Shown one piece after another: positions 18,631-26,745 of a stretch of 55,226 nt of DNA. The first letter of the stretch is position 1. Every line of letters starts with the position of its first letter. The translations under genes and the position numbers were made by a program. The stretch lies in the NCBI GenBank assembly GCA_013821605.1, contig JACDGP010000020.1:1-55226 (forward strand), in the 5' to 3' direction. The notes beneath the pieces were generated by a model that made no database searches, was not told where the DNA came from, and saw nothing but the letters and a program-made list of their open reading frames with translations. This DNA is from Herpetosiphonaceae bacterium (GTDB lineage: Bacteria; Chloroflexota; Chloroflexia; Chloroflexales; Kallotenuaceae).

Positions 18631-19713
18631 ATGGATCGAGTTGCGCGTGCCCGCGCCCTATTTCATGATGCCGAGATCGAGGCGCTGTTGGTCAGCGCGG
18701 ACGAAAACCGGCGCTACCTGAGCGGTTTTACCGGCTCGGCCGGCTACCTCCTGCTCACACAGGACCACGCGCTCTTGATCTCCGATGGTCGCTATACCAC
18801 ACAGGCCGGCCAGCAGGCTCCCAACTGGGACTTCCACCTTATCACGCCGCCCCAGCACTCGCTCATCGACGTTCTCAAAGCCGAACTTCCTAAGCTTGGA
18901 CTCCAACGGCTCGGCTTCGAGGCCGCGCACGTGACGGTCACCCAACATACTGGTCTGACTCGTGAACTCGGGGACATGGTTACGCTCGTTCCCACCGAAG
19001 GTCTGATCGAGGGGCTGCGCGAAACGAAAGACGCCGGCGAGCTAGCCCTGCTGGAGCGTGCTATTGCCATCACCGACCACGCCTTCGCCCAGATCCGCCC
19101 GCTGCTTCGTCCGACCATGCGCGAGCGCGATGTTGCCTGGGAGATCGAGAAAGCGCTCCACGACGCGGGTGCTACCGGCTTGGCCTTTTCGGTGATCGTC
19201 GCCGCTGGCTTAAACGCTGCCAAACCGCATGCCCGCCCCGGTGACGACCAACTAGGCGTCGGGCAGCCGGTCGTCCTCGACTTTGGTGCTCTTTACCAGG
19301 GCTATCACGGCGATATGACCCGCACCGTGATCCTGGGCGAAGTGGATGAGCAATGGCAGCGTATCTACGCTCTGGTACTCGCGGCCCAGCAGCATGCTGC
19401 AACCGAGGTTAAGGTGGGCATGACCGGTGCGGCGGCCGATGCCCTGGCGCGTGACCACTTCGCCGCCGCCGACCTCGTCGATGCCTTTTCGCATGGTCTG
19501 GGCCACGGCGTTGGCCTCGCGATCCACGAGGGCCCATCGCTGCGCCGGGCCAGCGACGTACCTTTACCCGCCGGTTCCGTCTTCTCGATCGAGCCCGGCT
19601 TGTATCTCCCGGATTGGGGCGGTGTGCGCATCGAAGACTTACTCCTGCTCGAAACCACTGGTCCGCGCACCCTGACCCAATCATCAAAAGAGCCGCTCAT
19701 CACATGGGACTAA
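18631..19713 (+). CDS. Xaa-Pro aminopeptidase/dipeptidase (M24B)
   Basis: A 360-residue metallopeptidase that releases N-terminal residues before proline or cleaves Xaa-Pro dipeptides. Residues 1-125 are the creatinase-like N-domain (NRRYLSGFTGSAGYLLLTQDHALLISDGRYTTQA). The pita-bread catalytic domain has the metal ligands in order: VLDFGALYQGYHGDMTRT (two Asp), AFSHGLGHGVGLAIHEGPSL (His), SIEPGLYLPDWGGVRIEDLL (two Glu). The start is the ATG at 18631 behind TGGGAGTG; a GTG five codons upstream is also possible. It is followed by efp, a neighbour arrangement common in bacteria. PepP and PepQ cannot be told apart here. Confidence 0.9.
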   Translation: MDRVARARALFHDAEIEALLVSADENRRYLSGFTGSAGYLLLTQDHALLISDGRYTTQAGQQAPNWDFHLITPPQHSLIDVLKAELPKLGLQRLGFEAAHVTVTQHTGLTRELGDMVTLVPTEGLIEGLRETKDAGELALLERAIAITDHAFAQIRPLLRPTMRERDVAWEIEKALHDAGATGLAFSVIVAAGLNAAKPHARPGDDQLGVGQPVVLDFGALYQGYHGDMTRTVILGEVDEQWQRIYALVLAAQQHAATEVKVGMTGAAADALARDHFAAADLVDAFSHGLGHGVGLAIHEGPSLRRASDVPLPAGSVFSIEPGLYLPDWGGVRIEDLLLLETTGPRTLTQSSKEPLITWD

Positions 19714-19730
19714 CCAAAGCCGCATCCGTT

Positions 19731-19758
19731 CCCCTTCTCCCACACGGGGGAGAAGGGG
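19731..19758. terminator. 11-bp perfect stem-loop between peptidase gene and efp
   Basis: CCCCTTCTCCC (19731-19741) and GGGAGAAGGGG (19748-19758) form a perfect stem with a 6-base loop, followed by CTAGGGGATGAGGGG. It is 18 bases after the peptidase stop and 45 before efp. There is no T-run; it may be a terminator or a dispersed palindromic repeat. Confidence 0.55.
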
Positions 19759-19803
19759 CTAGGGGATGAGGGGCATACCCACTATATTAAGGAGTTTTAG
19801 GAT

Positions 19804-20361
19804 ATGATCGATACTGGCACACTACGCAAAGGCATCACCATCATCGTTGATGGCGAACTCTGCCGCATCATGGAGTACAACCACGTCAAGCAGGGTCGCG
19901 GCACCGCCTTTGTGCGCCTGACGTTGCGTAAGGTCCGCACGGGCGCGACTTTTATCAAAACTGTAATGGCCGGCGAGCGCTTCGAGCAAGCTCGCCTCGA
20001 CACCAAAAAAGTCACCTTTTTATACCGCGACGGCGATGATTACTACTTCATGGATCAAGAAACCTATGATCAACCCTCGGTCAATGTCGCCATCGTCGGC
20101 GACGCTGCCAAATATATGCGCGAAGGCCAGGAGCTAGAGCTGCTGTACTATGGCGATGAAGCCCTCGACATTTCGCTGCCGCCTTCGGTCGAGCTTACAG
20201 TAGCCGATACCGAACCCAACTACAAGGGCGATACGAGCAGTGGCGGCAAGCCTGCCACCCTCGAAACTGGTGCAGTGACCACCGTGCCGTTCTTCGTTGG
20301 CCGTGGCGAAAAGATCCGCGTCGATACCCGCACGGGCGATTACATCGAACGAGCTGGCTAG
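19804..20361 (+). CDS. efp: Translation elongation factor P
   Basis: A 185-residue EF-P that rescues ribosomes stalled at proline runs. The three OB-like domains are complete: N-terminal KOW-like part ([27 protein letters not shown]), middle domain ([15 protein letters not shown]) and C-terminal signature ([23 protein letters not shown]). The tip residue, lysine 34 in E. coli (KPGKG), is arginine 32 here (KQGRG). Arginine at this place is also known in Thermus EF-P and in rhamnosylated EF-P. No modification enzyme gene (earP, epmAB) is in the window. A TAAGGAG ribosome site precedes the ATG. The location upstream of accB is a common arrangement. Confidence 0.96.
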   Translation: MIDTGTLRKGITIIVDGELCRIMEYNHVKQGRGTAFVRLTLRKVRTGATFIKTVMAGERFEQARLDTKKVTFLYRDGDDYYFMDQETYDQPSVNVAIVGDAAKYMREGQELELLYYGDEALDISLPPSVELTVADTEPNYKGDTSSGGKPATLETGAVTTVPFFVGRGEKIRVDTRTGDYIERAG

Positions 20362-20423
20362 CCGGTACCTGCCCTACAACAACTCTCCCGGGCTCGAAAG
20401 GCTGGGAGTCTAAGGAGACCCGC

Positions 20424-20930
20424 ATGTCTGAAGAGCCGACCAAGCCGCTCTTGACCGATGATCTTCGTGAACTCATTGAAATGGTCCAACAAAGCGATCT
20501 GGCCGAAGTGCTGATCGAGCGCGGCGATGCACGCGTGCACATCAAGCGCGCCCTGCCCCAGCCCTCGATTGTCAACATGGTCGCTGCCCCACCCCCGGCC
20601 ACGGGCTACACGCTCCCGCCTCAAACTGCCGTGCTCCCTGCCGCTGTGCCTACGGCTTCAGGCGTGGTCGTCGCGCCGGTCTCGACCGGTCTGCCTGTTA
20701 CCGCCCCGATGGTCGGCACCTTCTATGCCTCGTCCTCGCCCAAGGACCCGCCCTATGTGCGGGTGGGCGACGAAGTCCGGCCCGGCGATGTGGTTGGCAT
20801 TATCGAGGCGATGAAGACCATGAACGAGATCGAATGTGAGCTCCATGGTCGCATCTTGGAGCTGCTGGTAGCCAATGGGCAGCCGGTCGAGTATGGCCAA
20901 GCCCTATTGCTGATCGAGCCCACTGGCTAG
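20424..20930 (+). CDS. accB: Acetyl-CoA carboxylase biotin carboxyl carrier protein
   Basis: A 168-residue BCCP subunit. The N-terminal helix region ([34 protein letters not shown]) is followed by an Ala/Pro-rich linker (about 55-90). The C-terminal biotinyl domain has the target K131 in [12 protein letters not shown], followed by [25 protein letters not shown]. It carries CO2 between biotin carboxylase and carboxyltransferase in fatty-acid synthesis. AccC is not adjacent; xseA follows instead. The ribosome site is AAGGAG, 9 bases before ATG. Confidence 0.95.
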   Translation: MSEEPTKPLLTDDLRELIEMVQQSDLAEVLIERGDARVHIKRALPQPSIVNMVAAPPPATGYTLPPQTAVLPAAVPTASGVVVAPVSTGLPVTAPMVGTFYASSSPKDPPYVRVGDEVRPGDVVGIIEAMKTMNEIECELHGRILELLVANGQPVEYGQALLLIEPTG

Positions 20931-21003
20931 GACTGAGAACTGAGCTTTGTGGACCGAGTGGTATTCATCCTTCACTCAGTCCTCATCCCTCATCCCTCAT
21001 CCC
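20930..21003. repeat. Hairpin arms plus TCATCCC heptamer repeat between accB and xseA
   Basis: GGACTGAG at 20930-20937 is inverted as CTCAGTCC at 20975-20982, and three tandem TCATCCC units follow at 20983-21003. The arms could pair across a 37-base loop. The same heptamer theme recurs at 18537 and 24577. Function unknown; it fills most of the 80-base intergenic gap. Confidence 0.55.
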
Positions 21004-21010
21004 TCCGTCT

Positions 21011-22189
21011 ATGCAGGTCCTTACCGTTCAGCAGATCACCGCCTACCTCAACGCCGTCTTCGAAAGCGATCCGGTGTTGGCCGATATATGGCTGGAAGGC
21101 GAGGTGAGCGGCTGGAGCCAGTCACAGGCCGGTCATTGCTACTGGACCTTACGCGAAGGCGAGGCGCAGTTACGGGCGGTCTGCTTTCGGCGTGACGTTG
21201 CGCGCCAGCCGCAAATGCCACATAACGGCGATCTGGTGCTGGCCCACGGTGCGATTCGGTTGTACAACAGTCGCATCGATCTAATCGTTGATGCCGTGCG
21301 CCCGGCCGGCATCGGCCTACTCCAGGCTCAGCTTGACGCACTCCGAGTCCGCTTGGAAGGGGAAGGCCTTTTTGCCCGCAAGCGCCCCTTGCCCGAGTTC
21401 CCACGGCGCATTGGGGTGGTTACCTCGCCCACCGGAGCGGCCCTGCGCGACATCCTGACCGTCATCGCCCGCCGTTGGCCCCTGTGTGAGGTGCTCCTCT
21501 CGCCGTCGGCGGTCCAGGGCGAGGACGCTCCCGGCCAACTCGTCGAAGCCTTGTATAACTTGTATGAGTTAGAGCTGGATCTCATCATCGTCGCCCGTGG
21601 CGGTGGCTCCGTCGAAGACCTGTGGGCCTTCAACGACGAAGCGGTCGTGCGCGCCGTCTATGCCTCGCCCGTGCCCACCATTACGGGCGTAGGTCATGAG
21701 ACCGACACCACCCTGGTCGATTACGTCGCCGACCTGCGTGCCGCCACCCCTTCGGTTGCCGCCGAAAAAGCCACTCCCGATATCGAAATCCTGCGCGATG
21801 CCGTCGCCGAGTTAGGTGATCGCTTGCTCGATGCCATGGCCGGTCGCATCGCCTTGGCGGGCCAAACCCTCCACGAACAGCTACGTCACGTGGCGCGCCG
21901 CTCACCCGACCTGCGCCTGGCCAACGACCGCCAAACCGTCGACCAACTCCAAGCTCGCCTTGAGCGCGCCGTCAGGCGCCAGCTTGATGGGAAACGTGCC
22001 CTGTTCGCCATCGCCCGTGCTCAGCTTGCCGCCCTCAGCCCCCGTAGCACCCTTGGGCGTGGCTATGCCATCGTCCGTCGTCCTCATGGGCCGGTCGTGA
22101 CCAGCAGCCACGCGGTCGATCCTGGTGACGCCCTCCTGATCGACCTGCACGATGGCGCACTCAACGCCACCGTGGATGACGAGGGGTAG
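21011..22189 (+). CDS. xseA: Exodeoxyribonuclease VII large subunit
   Basis: A 392-residue catalytic subunit of exonuclease VII, which degrades single-stranded DNA. The N-terminal OB-fold is present (VLADIWLEGEVSGWSQSQAGHCYWTLREGEAQLRAVCFR). The catalytic core follows: PRRIGVVTSPTGAALRDILTVIARRWP, DLIIVARGGGSVEDLWAFNDEAVVRAV and TGVGHETDTTLVDYVADLRAATPSVAAE. A helical middle region and the C-terminal LGRGYAIVRR complete it. It is a little short for the family (about 400-450). xseB follows 126 bases downstream. Confidence 0.95.
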   Translation: MQVLTVQQITAYLNAVFESDPVLADIWLEGEVSGWSQSQAGHCYWTLREGEAQLRAVCFRRDVARQPQMPHNGDLVLAHGAIRLYNSRIDLIVDAVRPAGIGLLQAQLDALRVRLEGEGLFARKRPLPEFPRRIGVVTSPTGAALRDILTVIARRWPLCEVLLSPSAVQGEDAPGQLVEALYNLYELELDLIIVARGGGSVEDLWAFNDEAVVRAVYASPVPTITGVGHETDTTLVDYVADLRAATPSVAAEKATPDIEILRDAVAELGDRLLDAMAGRIALAGQTLHEQLRHVARRSPDLRLANDRQTVDQLQARLERAVRRQLDGKRALFAIARAQLAALSPRSTLGRGYAIVRRPHGPVVTSSHAVDPGDALLIDLHDGALNATVDDEG

Positions 22190-22315
22190 CCAGCCGGCCC
22201 GGTTAGGAGTCCTACGCTCCGCCACACGATCGGTAGGCCCACATCAGGACCCAGATCGCGCTTTCACCCTTGATCATCTCGCCGCAAATCATCATAATTG
22301 GGAAGAGGTAACCGC

Positions 22316-22552
22316 ATGGCTAAACCAACACCTCCGGCTGAACCATCGTATGAAGCGCAACTGGCGCGACTCGTTACGGTTGTCGCCCGGCTCGAAACCG
22401 GCGACCTGGCCCTAGCCGAAGCCTTGCAGCTGTATGAAGAAGGCGTCGTGCTGGGTGTGCAGTGCCAGCAGTTGCTGGACGCTGCCGAAGTGCGTGTTAG
22501 GCAGTTGAGCAATGATGGCAAAACGCTGGAGCCCTGGTCGCCAGACGACTGA
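22316..22552 (+). CDS. xseB: Exodeoxyribonuclease VII small subunit
   Basis: A 78-residue XseB, the helical partner of XseA. The start is the ATG at 22316 with a GAAGAGG ribosome site 8 bases before; an earlier in-frame start at 22298 is less likely. The family signature is present: YEAQLARLVTVVARLETGDLALAEALQLYEEGV, then a helix with CQQLLDAAEVRVRQL. The 126-base gap from xseA holds no other feature that I could see. Confidence 0.9.
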   Translation: MAKPTPPAEPSYEAQLARLVTVVARLETGDLALAEALQLYEEGVVLGVQCQQLLDAAEVRVRQLSNDGKTLEPWSPDD

Positions 22553-22586
22553 CCGGACCAGCTCCTGAAAGACGTTGGCGACTATT

Positions 22587-23456
22587 ATGATGGTAGACGA
22601 ACATATCTACGACTATCCGCGCCGCTTCAGCCTGCCGCTCGAACTCTTGAGCGCTATTCTCGTGGCGTTGACCACGCTTAACTTCGGTCGCGCGGTGCTC
22701 GTTTTCCTGATTAACGACCACCGCCTACACAACCTCGTCAACCAACAGAAACCCTGGCTACGCGACATCCTGGCGTGGTTCCAGGATAGTGGTAGCAATG
22801 TTGGCTCACTCATCGGTCTGGTCATGCCGCTGCTCTGGCTCCTGCTCGCCGGCCTAGCGCTCTGGCAGTATGTACGCGCATGGATCACCTTCGCCTACTA
22901 CCAATTTCCCCATATTCGGACCACGACCCTGGAACATCTAGCGCAGGGTAGCGTTGTCTCACCTCTAGGTATGTTACTCGGTGCCCACGTGGCGCTACTG
23001 GCTGTCGCAGTCGTCGTTGGGCTCCTGTATCACCTGTTCCCCAATGTCGCCGCCGATGGGAGCGGCATCACGCTCACGACCTTTGGCCGCACCCGACAAC
23101 TTAGCTGGCGTGACGTGCGCGTCGTCAAGGCGACCACGCTGTCCCCCGACCGACACGTCGTCTTGATCGAGTCGTTTGGTTCCGCTCTACCGTGGTGGTA
23201 CCGGATTGGCCCGCTGGCTTATGAGGGTGGCTTTGGACGCGGCGGACTGATATGGCCCATGGCGCTGAATTTCGAGGCCTTGATGCAACGCATTACCCTG
23301 GAGCTGACCCGCCAGCCACATGCCGACAGCGATGATCCGCGGCTGGGGGATTGGGAAGCGCTGTATGTCTGGCGGGGGATTTCGCTGGTTGGCGGCGCGC
23401 TGATCGGTGTGCTCTTCCAGCTGCTCACCTTGACCGGCGTGGCACTCATTCGCTAG
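22587..23456 (+). CDS. Multi-pass membrane protein of unknown function
   Basis: About 289 residues with four likely transmembrane helices: LLSAILVALTTLNFG (near 15-35), SLIGLVMPLLWLLLAGLALW (near 75-97), VALLAVAVVVGLLYHLF (near 135-155) and LVGGALIGVLFQLLTLTGVALI at the C-terminus. Between helices 3 and 4 lies a roughly 110-residue segment (GSGITLTTFGRTRQLSWRDVRVVKA, HVVLIESFGSALPWWYRI) with a strand-rich pattern that loosely recalls bacterial PH-like domains. No family was recognised with confidence. The start is uncertain: TTG at 22575, ATG at 22587 or ATG at 22590. It sits 34 bases after xseB. Confidence 0.65.
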   Translation: MMVDEHIYDYPRRFSLPLELLSAILVALTTLNFGRAVLVFLINDHRLHNLVNQQKPWLRDILAWFQDSGSNVGSLIGLVMPLLWLLLAGLALWQYVRAWITFAYYQFPHIRTTTLEHLAQGSVVSPLGMLLGAHVALLAVAVVVGLLYHLFPNVAADGSGITLTTFGRTRQLSWRDVRVVKATTLSPDRHVVLIESFGSALPWWYRIGPLAYEGGFGRGGLIWPMALNFEALMQRITLELTRQPHADSDDPRLGDWEALYVWRGISLVGGALIGVLFQLLTLTGVALIR

Positions 23457-23565
23457 CGTTAAGTGGGCGACCCAAGGCAAAGCTGCCTATCAAGGTTGAA
23501 CTACGGTCGTCGTTGCGGTATTATTTCGTCGCTACCACATGCCGCTCCTTATCAGGAGATAGTCC

Positions 23566-24468
23566 TTGAAAAACATTCGAACGGTTTGTGGCTGGCGCAT
23601 CTCTTTAATAGTCCTGCTCGCCGCTGTGCTCGTCTTACCGGCCACGCGTCCGGCGTCCGCTACCGCCAGTAGCGGAGACTATCTCGCGCTCGGTGACTCG
23701 CTCGCCTTTGGCTCCAATCCACTCCTCGATCCCAACAATGCCGCGAATTTTGTCGGCTATCCCGACTACGTGGCGCAAACGCGGGACCTGACCGTGACCA
23801 ATCCTTCCTGCCCCGGCGAAACCAGCAGCGGCTTCATTTCGTTCACGGGCACCGACTACCAGTGCCGCCCCTACCGCGCCAGCTACCCTTTGCACGTTAC
23901 GTACCCTACTTCCACCACCTCACAATTAGAGTATGCCGTTGCCTTCCTCGCCAGCCATCCTGACACGCAGCTCGTGACTCTCAACATCGGTGCCAACGAT
24001 GTGTTCTTGATGGAACAGCAGTGCATGCTGGTGACGAGCTGTATCATGGGGAGCCTAAAGCCCGTACTAGACCTACTCAAGAGCAACCTTGCCACCATCT
24101 ACGACCAACTCAAGGCCAACTACCACCACCAGATCATCACGCTGACCTACTACCCGCCGAGTTACAATGACCCAACCAACGTCCAAATCTTCACTGAACT
24201 CAACCAAGCGATCACAGATGCTGCTACCGCTGCCAACGCCTCCGGCTCCATTGTCACCGTTGCCGATGGCTACGCCGCCTTCCAAACGGCCTCGTTAGCT
24301 GGTAATATCTGTGCTGCCGGTCTCTTAATCCCGCTGCCCCCCGGAGGACCACCCTGCGATTACCATGCCTCTACGGCCGGCCAGCAACTTCTCGCGCAAA
24401 CGATCACTCACGTCACAGTAGCTACGATTAAAAGCTCGACGGTTCTGCTCCCGCTCGTTATGAGGTAA
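23566..24468 (+). CDS. Secreted SGNH/GDSL-family hydrolase
   Basis: A 300-residue exported esterase/lipase-like protein. The start is TTG at 23566, supported by AGGAG about 10 bases upstream. Residues 1-37 are a signal peptide (SLIVLLAAVLVLPATRPASA). SGNH blocks follow in order: YLALGDSLAFG (nucleophile Ser), CPGETSSGF (Gly), LNIGANDVFL (Asn) and CDYHAST near the C-terminus (Asp and His). The many cysteines (SCPGE, YQCRP, QQCML, SCIMG, NICAA, PCDYH) suggest disulfides outside the cell. Substrate unknown; actinobacterial secreted lipases are the closest type that comes to mind. Confidence 0.85.
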   Translation: MKNIRTVCGWRISLIVLLAAVLVLPATRPASATASSGDYLALGDSLAFGSNPLLDPNNAANFVGYPDYVAQTRDLTVTNPSCPGETSSGFISFTGTDYQCRPYRASYPLHVTYPTSTTSQLEYAVAFLASHPDTQLVTLNIGANDVFLMEQQCMLVTSCIMGSLKPVLDLLKSNLATIYDQLKANYHHQIITLTYYPPSYNDPTNVQIFTELNQAITDAATAANASGSIVTVADGYAAFQTASLAGNICAAGLLIPLPPGGPPCDYHASTAGQQLLAQTITHVTVATIKSSTVLLPLVMR

Positions 24469-24576
24469 CAGCGCTCAAAAACCGCCTCTATGCACAAAGC
24501 TATTCAAGCAATCTATGGCTGCTATTGCTCCTCGGCGCTAGCATCACGTAGCCCAGTATGCTACCCTGTGACTGAT

Positions 24577-24602
24577 CACTCAGTCCTCATCCCTCAGTCC
24601 TC
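24577..24602. repeat. Heptamer-type CTCAGTCC/TCATCCC repeat
   Basis: CACTCAGTCC, CTCATCC, CTCAGTCCTC run together just before the methyltransferase ribosome site. This is the same repeat theme as at 18537 and 20975. Confidence 0.5.
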
Positions 24603-24613
24603 AAAGGAGCTTT

Positions 24614-25405
24614 ATGGATGCCGATAGGTTAAAACAGGCGGTACAAGCGCAATTCGGCGCTAGTGCTGCGGCATATGTGGCGAGCGCGGTGCATGCGCAA
24701 CGCGATGATCTCCGGCGCATGCTGGAACTGGCCGCGCCCCGTGGTGATGAGCGTGTGCTTGACATCGCGACGGGCGGTGGTCATACGGCCCTCGCCTTTG
24801 CACCACATGTTCGTGAGGTGATCGCGACCGATCTCACTCCGCTGATGCTTGAGGCAGCAGAACGTTTTATCACCGGGCAGGGCATCGCGAACGTGTACTT
24901 CCAACAGGCCGACGCCGAGGCCTTGCCGTTTCCCGCTGAGCACTTCGATATCGTTACCTGCCGTGTGGCAGCTCATCATTTCGCCGATGTGCCGCAGTTC
25001 GCTCGTGAAGCAGCACGCGTCCTGCGCCCGGATGGTGTGCTCGTGCTCGACGATACCATTGCTCCCACTGAAACGGAACTTGATATCTTTATTAACAGCA
25101 TCGAGACCGAGCGCGACCCCACGCATGTGCGCGACTATACAGAGACCGAATGGCTCCGCTTCTGCACCGAGGCCGGATTAGTGGTGCAACATAGTGAAAC
25201 CGGCACCAAGCAACTCCCATTCGTGGATTGGTGCCGTCGTGCCCGTGTCGAGCTGGCAACCGAGGCCGACCTGAACCGCCGCTTACGGGAAGCGACGCCC
25301 GCTGCCAAAGCAGCCGTCGCCATCACGACGGTGGACGAGCAGGTCACGGCCTTTGCCCTCCATAGCCTCGTGCTTGTCGCCCGCAAGCCCGCCCAACGCC
25401 GGTAG
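24614..25405 (+). CDS. Class I SAM-dependent methyltransferase
   Basis: A 263-residue small-molecule methyltransferase. Motif I is VLDIATGGGHTALAFA, with the acidic residue of motif II in IATDLTP. The following QQADAEALPFPAEHFDIVTCRVAAHHF and ARVLRPDGVLVLDD are typical of the UbiE/Methyltransf_11 group. The tail has QLPFVDWCRRARV, seen in methyltransferases near this group. AAAGGAGC precedes the ATG. Substrate unknown. It converges on the orphan kinase gene, ending 13 bases from its stop. Confidence 0.87.
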   Translation: MDADRLKQAVQAQFGASAAAYVASAVHAQRDDLRRMLELAAPRGDERVLDIATGGGHTALAFAPHVREVIATDLTPLMLEAAERFITGQGIANVYFQQADAEALPFPAEHFDIVTCRVAAHHFADVPQFAREAARVLRPDGVLVLDDTIAPTETELDIFINSIETERDPTHVRDYTETEWLRFCTEAGLVVQHSETGTKQLPFVDWCRRARVELATEADLNRRLREATPAAKAAVAITTVDEQVTAFALHSLVLVARKPAQRR

Positions 25406-25418
25406 CGCGGACTGCATT

Positions 25419-26708
25419 TCAACTCTGGCTGTCGCTCGCCATAGGTGTGCGCGCTGCGGCAGGTAGCGCGAGGTAGAAGGTCGTGCCCTGCCGTAGCGTG
25501 CTCTCCACCCATATTCGCCCGTCGTGCAGATCAATCACCCGCTTGGCGATCACTAGCCCAAGTCCCGACCCACCGGCTGCCGAGGTGAAGTGATGGAAAC
25601 GCTCGAAGATGCCCGCAAGGCGCTCTCGGGGGATGCCCGGTCCGGTGTCATGTATCGATAAGCGCACCTCGTCAGCTGTCACCTCACTTGCAATCGCAAT
25701 GCGTGTACCGGACGGCGTATGATTGTGTGCATTGGCCAGCAAGTTCACGACCACCTGTTCCAGCCGCCGCGCGTCGCCCGCAACCGGCAGCGGCTCGGGT
25801 AGCGCAACTTCCAGTATCTGTGCTTTCTCTCGCATCAATGGATGCACCACCGTCATAGCATCCATCACAACTGCGCGTAAGTCGAGTAGTTCGCGATCGA
25901 GCTGTAGAGTTCCGGCCTCAAGCTGATTATGGGTGAGGAGTCCACTGATTTGGAGCTCCAGCCGGTCAACATTGCGCCGAGCATTGCCGAGCAACTCCTG
26001 CTCGTCTGGCCGTAGCCGTTGCTCGGCACTCGTTTGGAGCAAGCCTAACCCTGCCCGCGTTGCGGTCAGGGGCGTCATAAGATCATGCGAGACCGTGGCC
26101 ACGAAATCAGCACGCAGTTGGTCAAGCATCTCCAGCCGTGCGGCCTCATCGCTGCCTGCCCGGCTTGCGATCTGCTCCAGCTGCAATCGTCGCCGCAAAA
26201 CTGCCGTGCCTGTACCAAGCAGCACCAGCATAACCAGCTGCGTAGCAGCTTGTCGCACATCGACCGCCGTGAGCGTCCACATATGCAGCCCGAGGTCGAT
26301 CAGCACGGCACTGACTGTCACGACTGCTGTGTAGATCAGGCTCCCGCGTAAGTCCAAGCTGATCGCAGCGCAAGTGATGGCCAGAAAAAGGAGCACGAAA
26401 AGCGGCCCCCCCGCATCAGCGCCTACGAAGTAAAGCACACCGCCGACGCCCAAGTCCAGGTACGCCTTCCAGTTAAAGCTCTGGACCGCCGGTACATACG
26501 CCCGTACGATGGTGAGAAGCAACCTGTAGCCAATCGCCAACAGCAGGAGTGTCCAGGTCGGTACCCCGCCTCGGCCGGTGGTCGGCTGTATCAGCGTAAT
26601 GAGCAGCAGGACAAGTAAGGTAGCCGACTCGAACCAAAAGAGCGCGCGATCCACGAAGCGGTGAAACTCTGCATCGCCGTGAGCCGTTCCCTCAGACTGC
26701 GGTTCCAT
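25419..26708 (-). CDS. Orphan membrane sensor histidine kinase
   Basis: A 429-residue kinase; start chosen at the ATG at 26708 because GAGGAG lies 7 bases upstream. Residues about 25-170 are five or six transmembrane helices (LLVLLLITLIQP, LLLLAIGYRLLLTIV, GVLYFVGADAGGPLFVLLFLAITC, LVMLVLLGTGTAVL), with no soluble input domain. HisKA has H208 in VATVSHDLMTPLTATRAGL. HATPase has VVNLLANAHNHTPSG, DTGPGIP and GGSGLGLVIAKRVIDLHDGRIWVES. It is the last gene of a five-gene operon with GH1, GMC, hydrolase and SDR genes, 37 bases after the GH1 stop. No regulator is adjacent, so its partner is elsewhere. Confidence 0.88.
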   Translation of the reverse strand: MEPQSEGTAHGDAEFHRFVDRALFWFESATLLVLLLITLIQPTTGRGGVPTWTLLLLAIGYRLLLTIVRAYVPAVQSFNWKAYLDLGVGGVLYFVGADAGGPLFVLLFLAITCAAISLDLRGSLIYTAVVTVSAVLIDLGLHMWTLTAVDVRQAATQLVMLVLLGTGTAVLRRRLQLEQIASRAGSDEAARLEMLDQLRADFVATVSHDLMTPLTATRAGLGLLQTSAEQRLRPDEQELLGNARRNVDRLELQISGLLTHNQLEAGTLQLDRELLDLRAVVMDAMTVVHPLMREKAQILEVALPEPLPVAGDARRLEQVVVNLLANAHNHTPSGTRIAIASEVTADEVRLSIHDTGPGIPRERLAGIFERFHHFTSAAGGSGLGLVIAKRVIDLHDGRIWVESTLRQGTTFYLALPAAARTPMASDSQS

Positions 26709-26745
26709 TGCTCTGCTCCTCTGCCCCAATAACGCCCCTGAGCAA

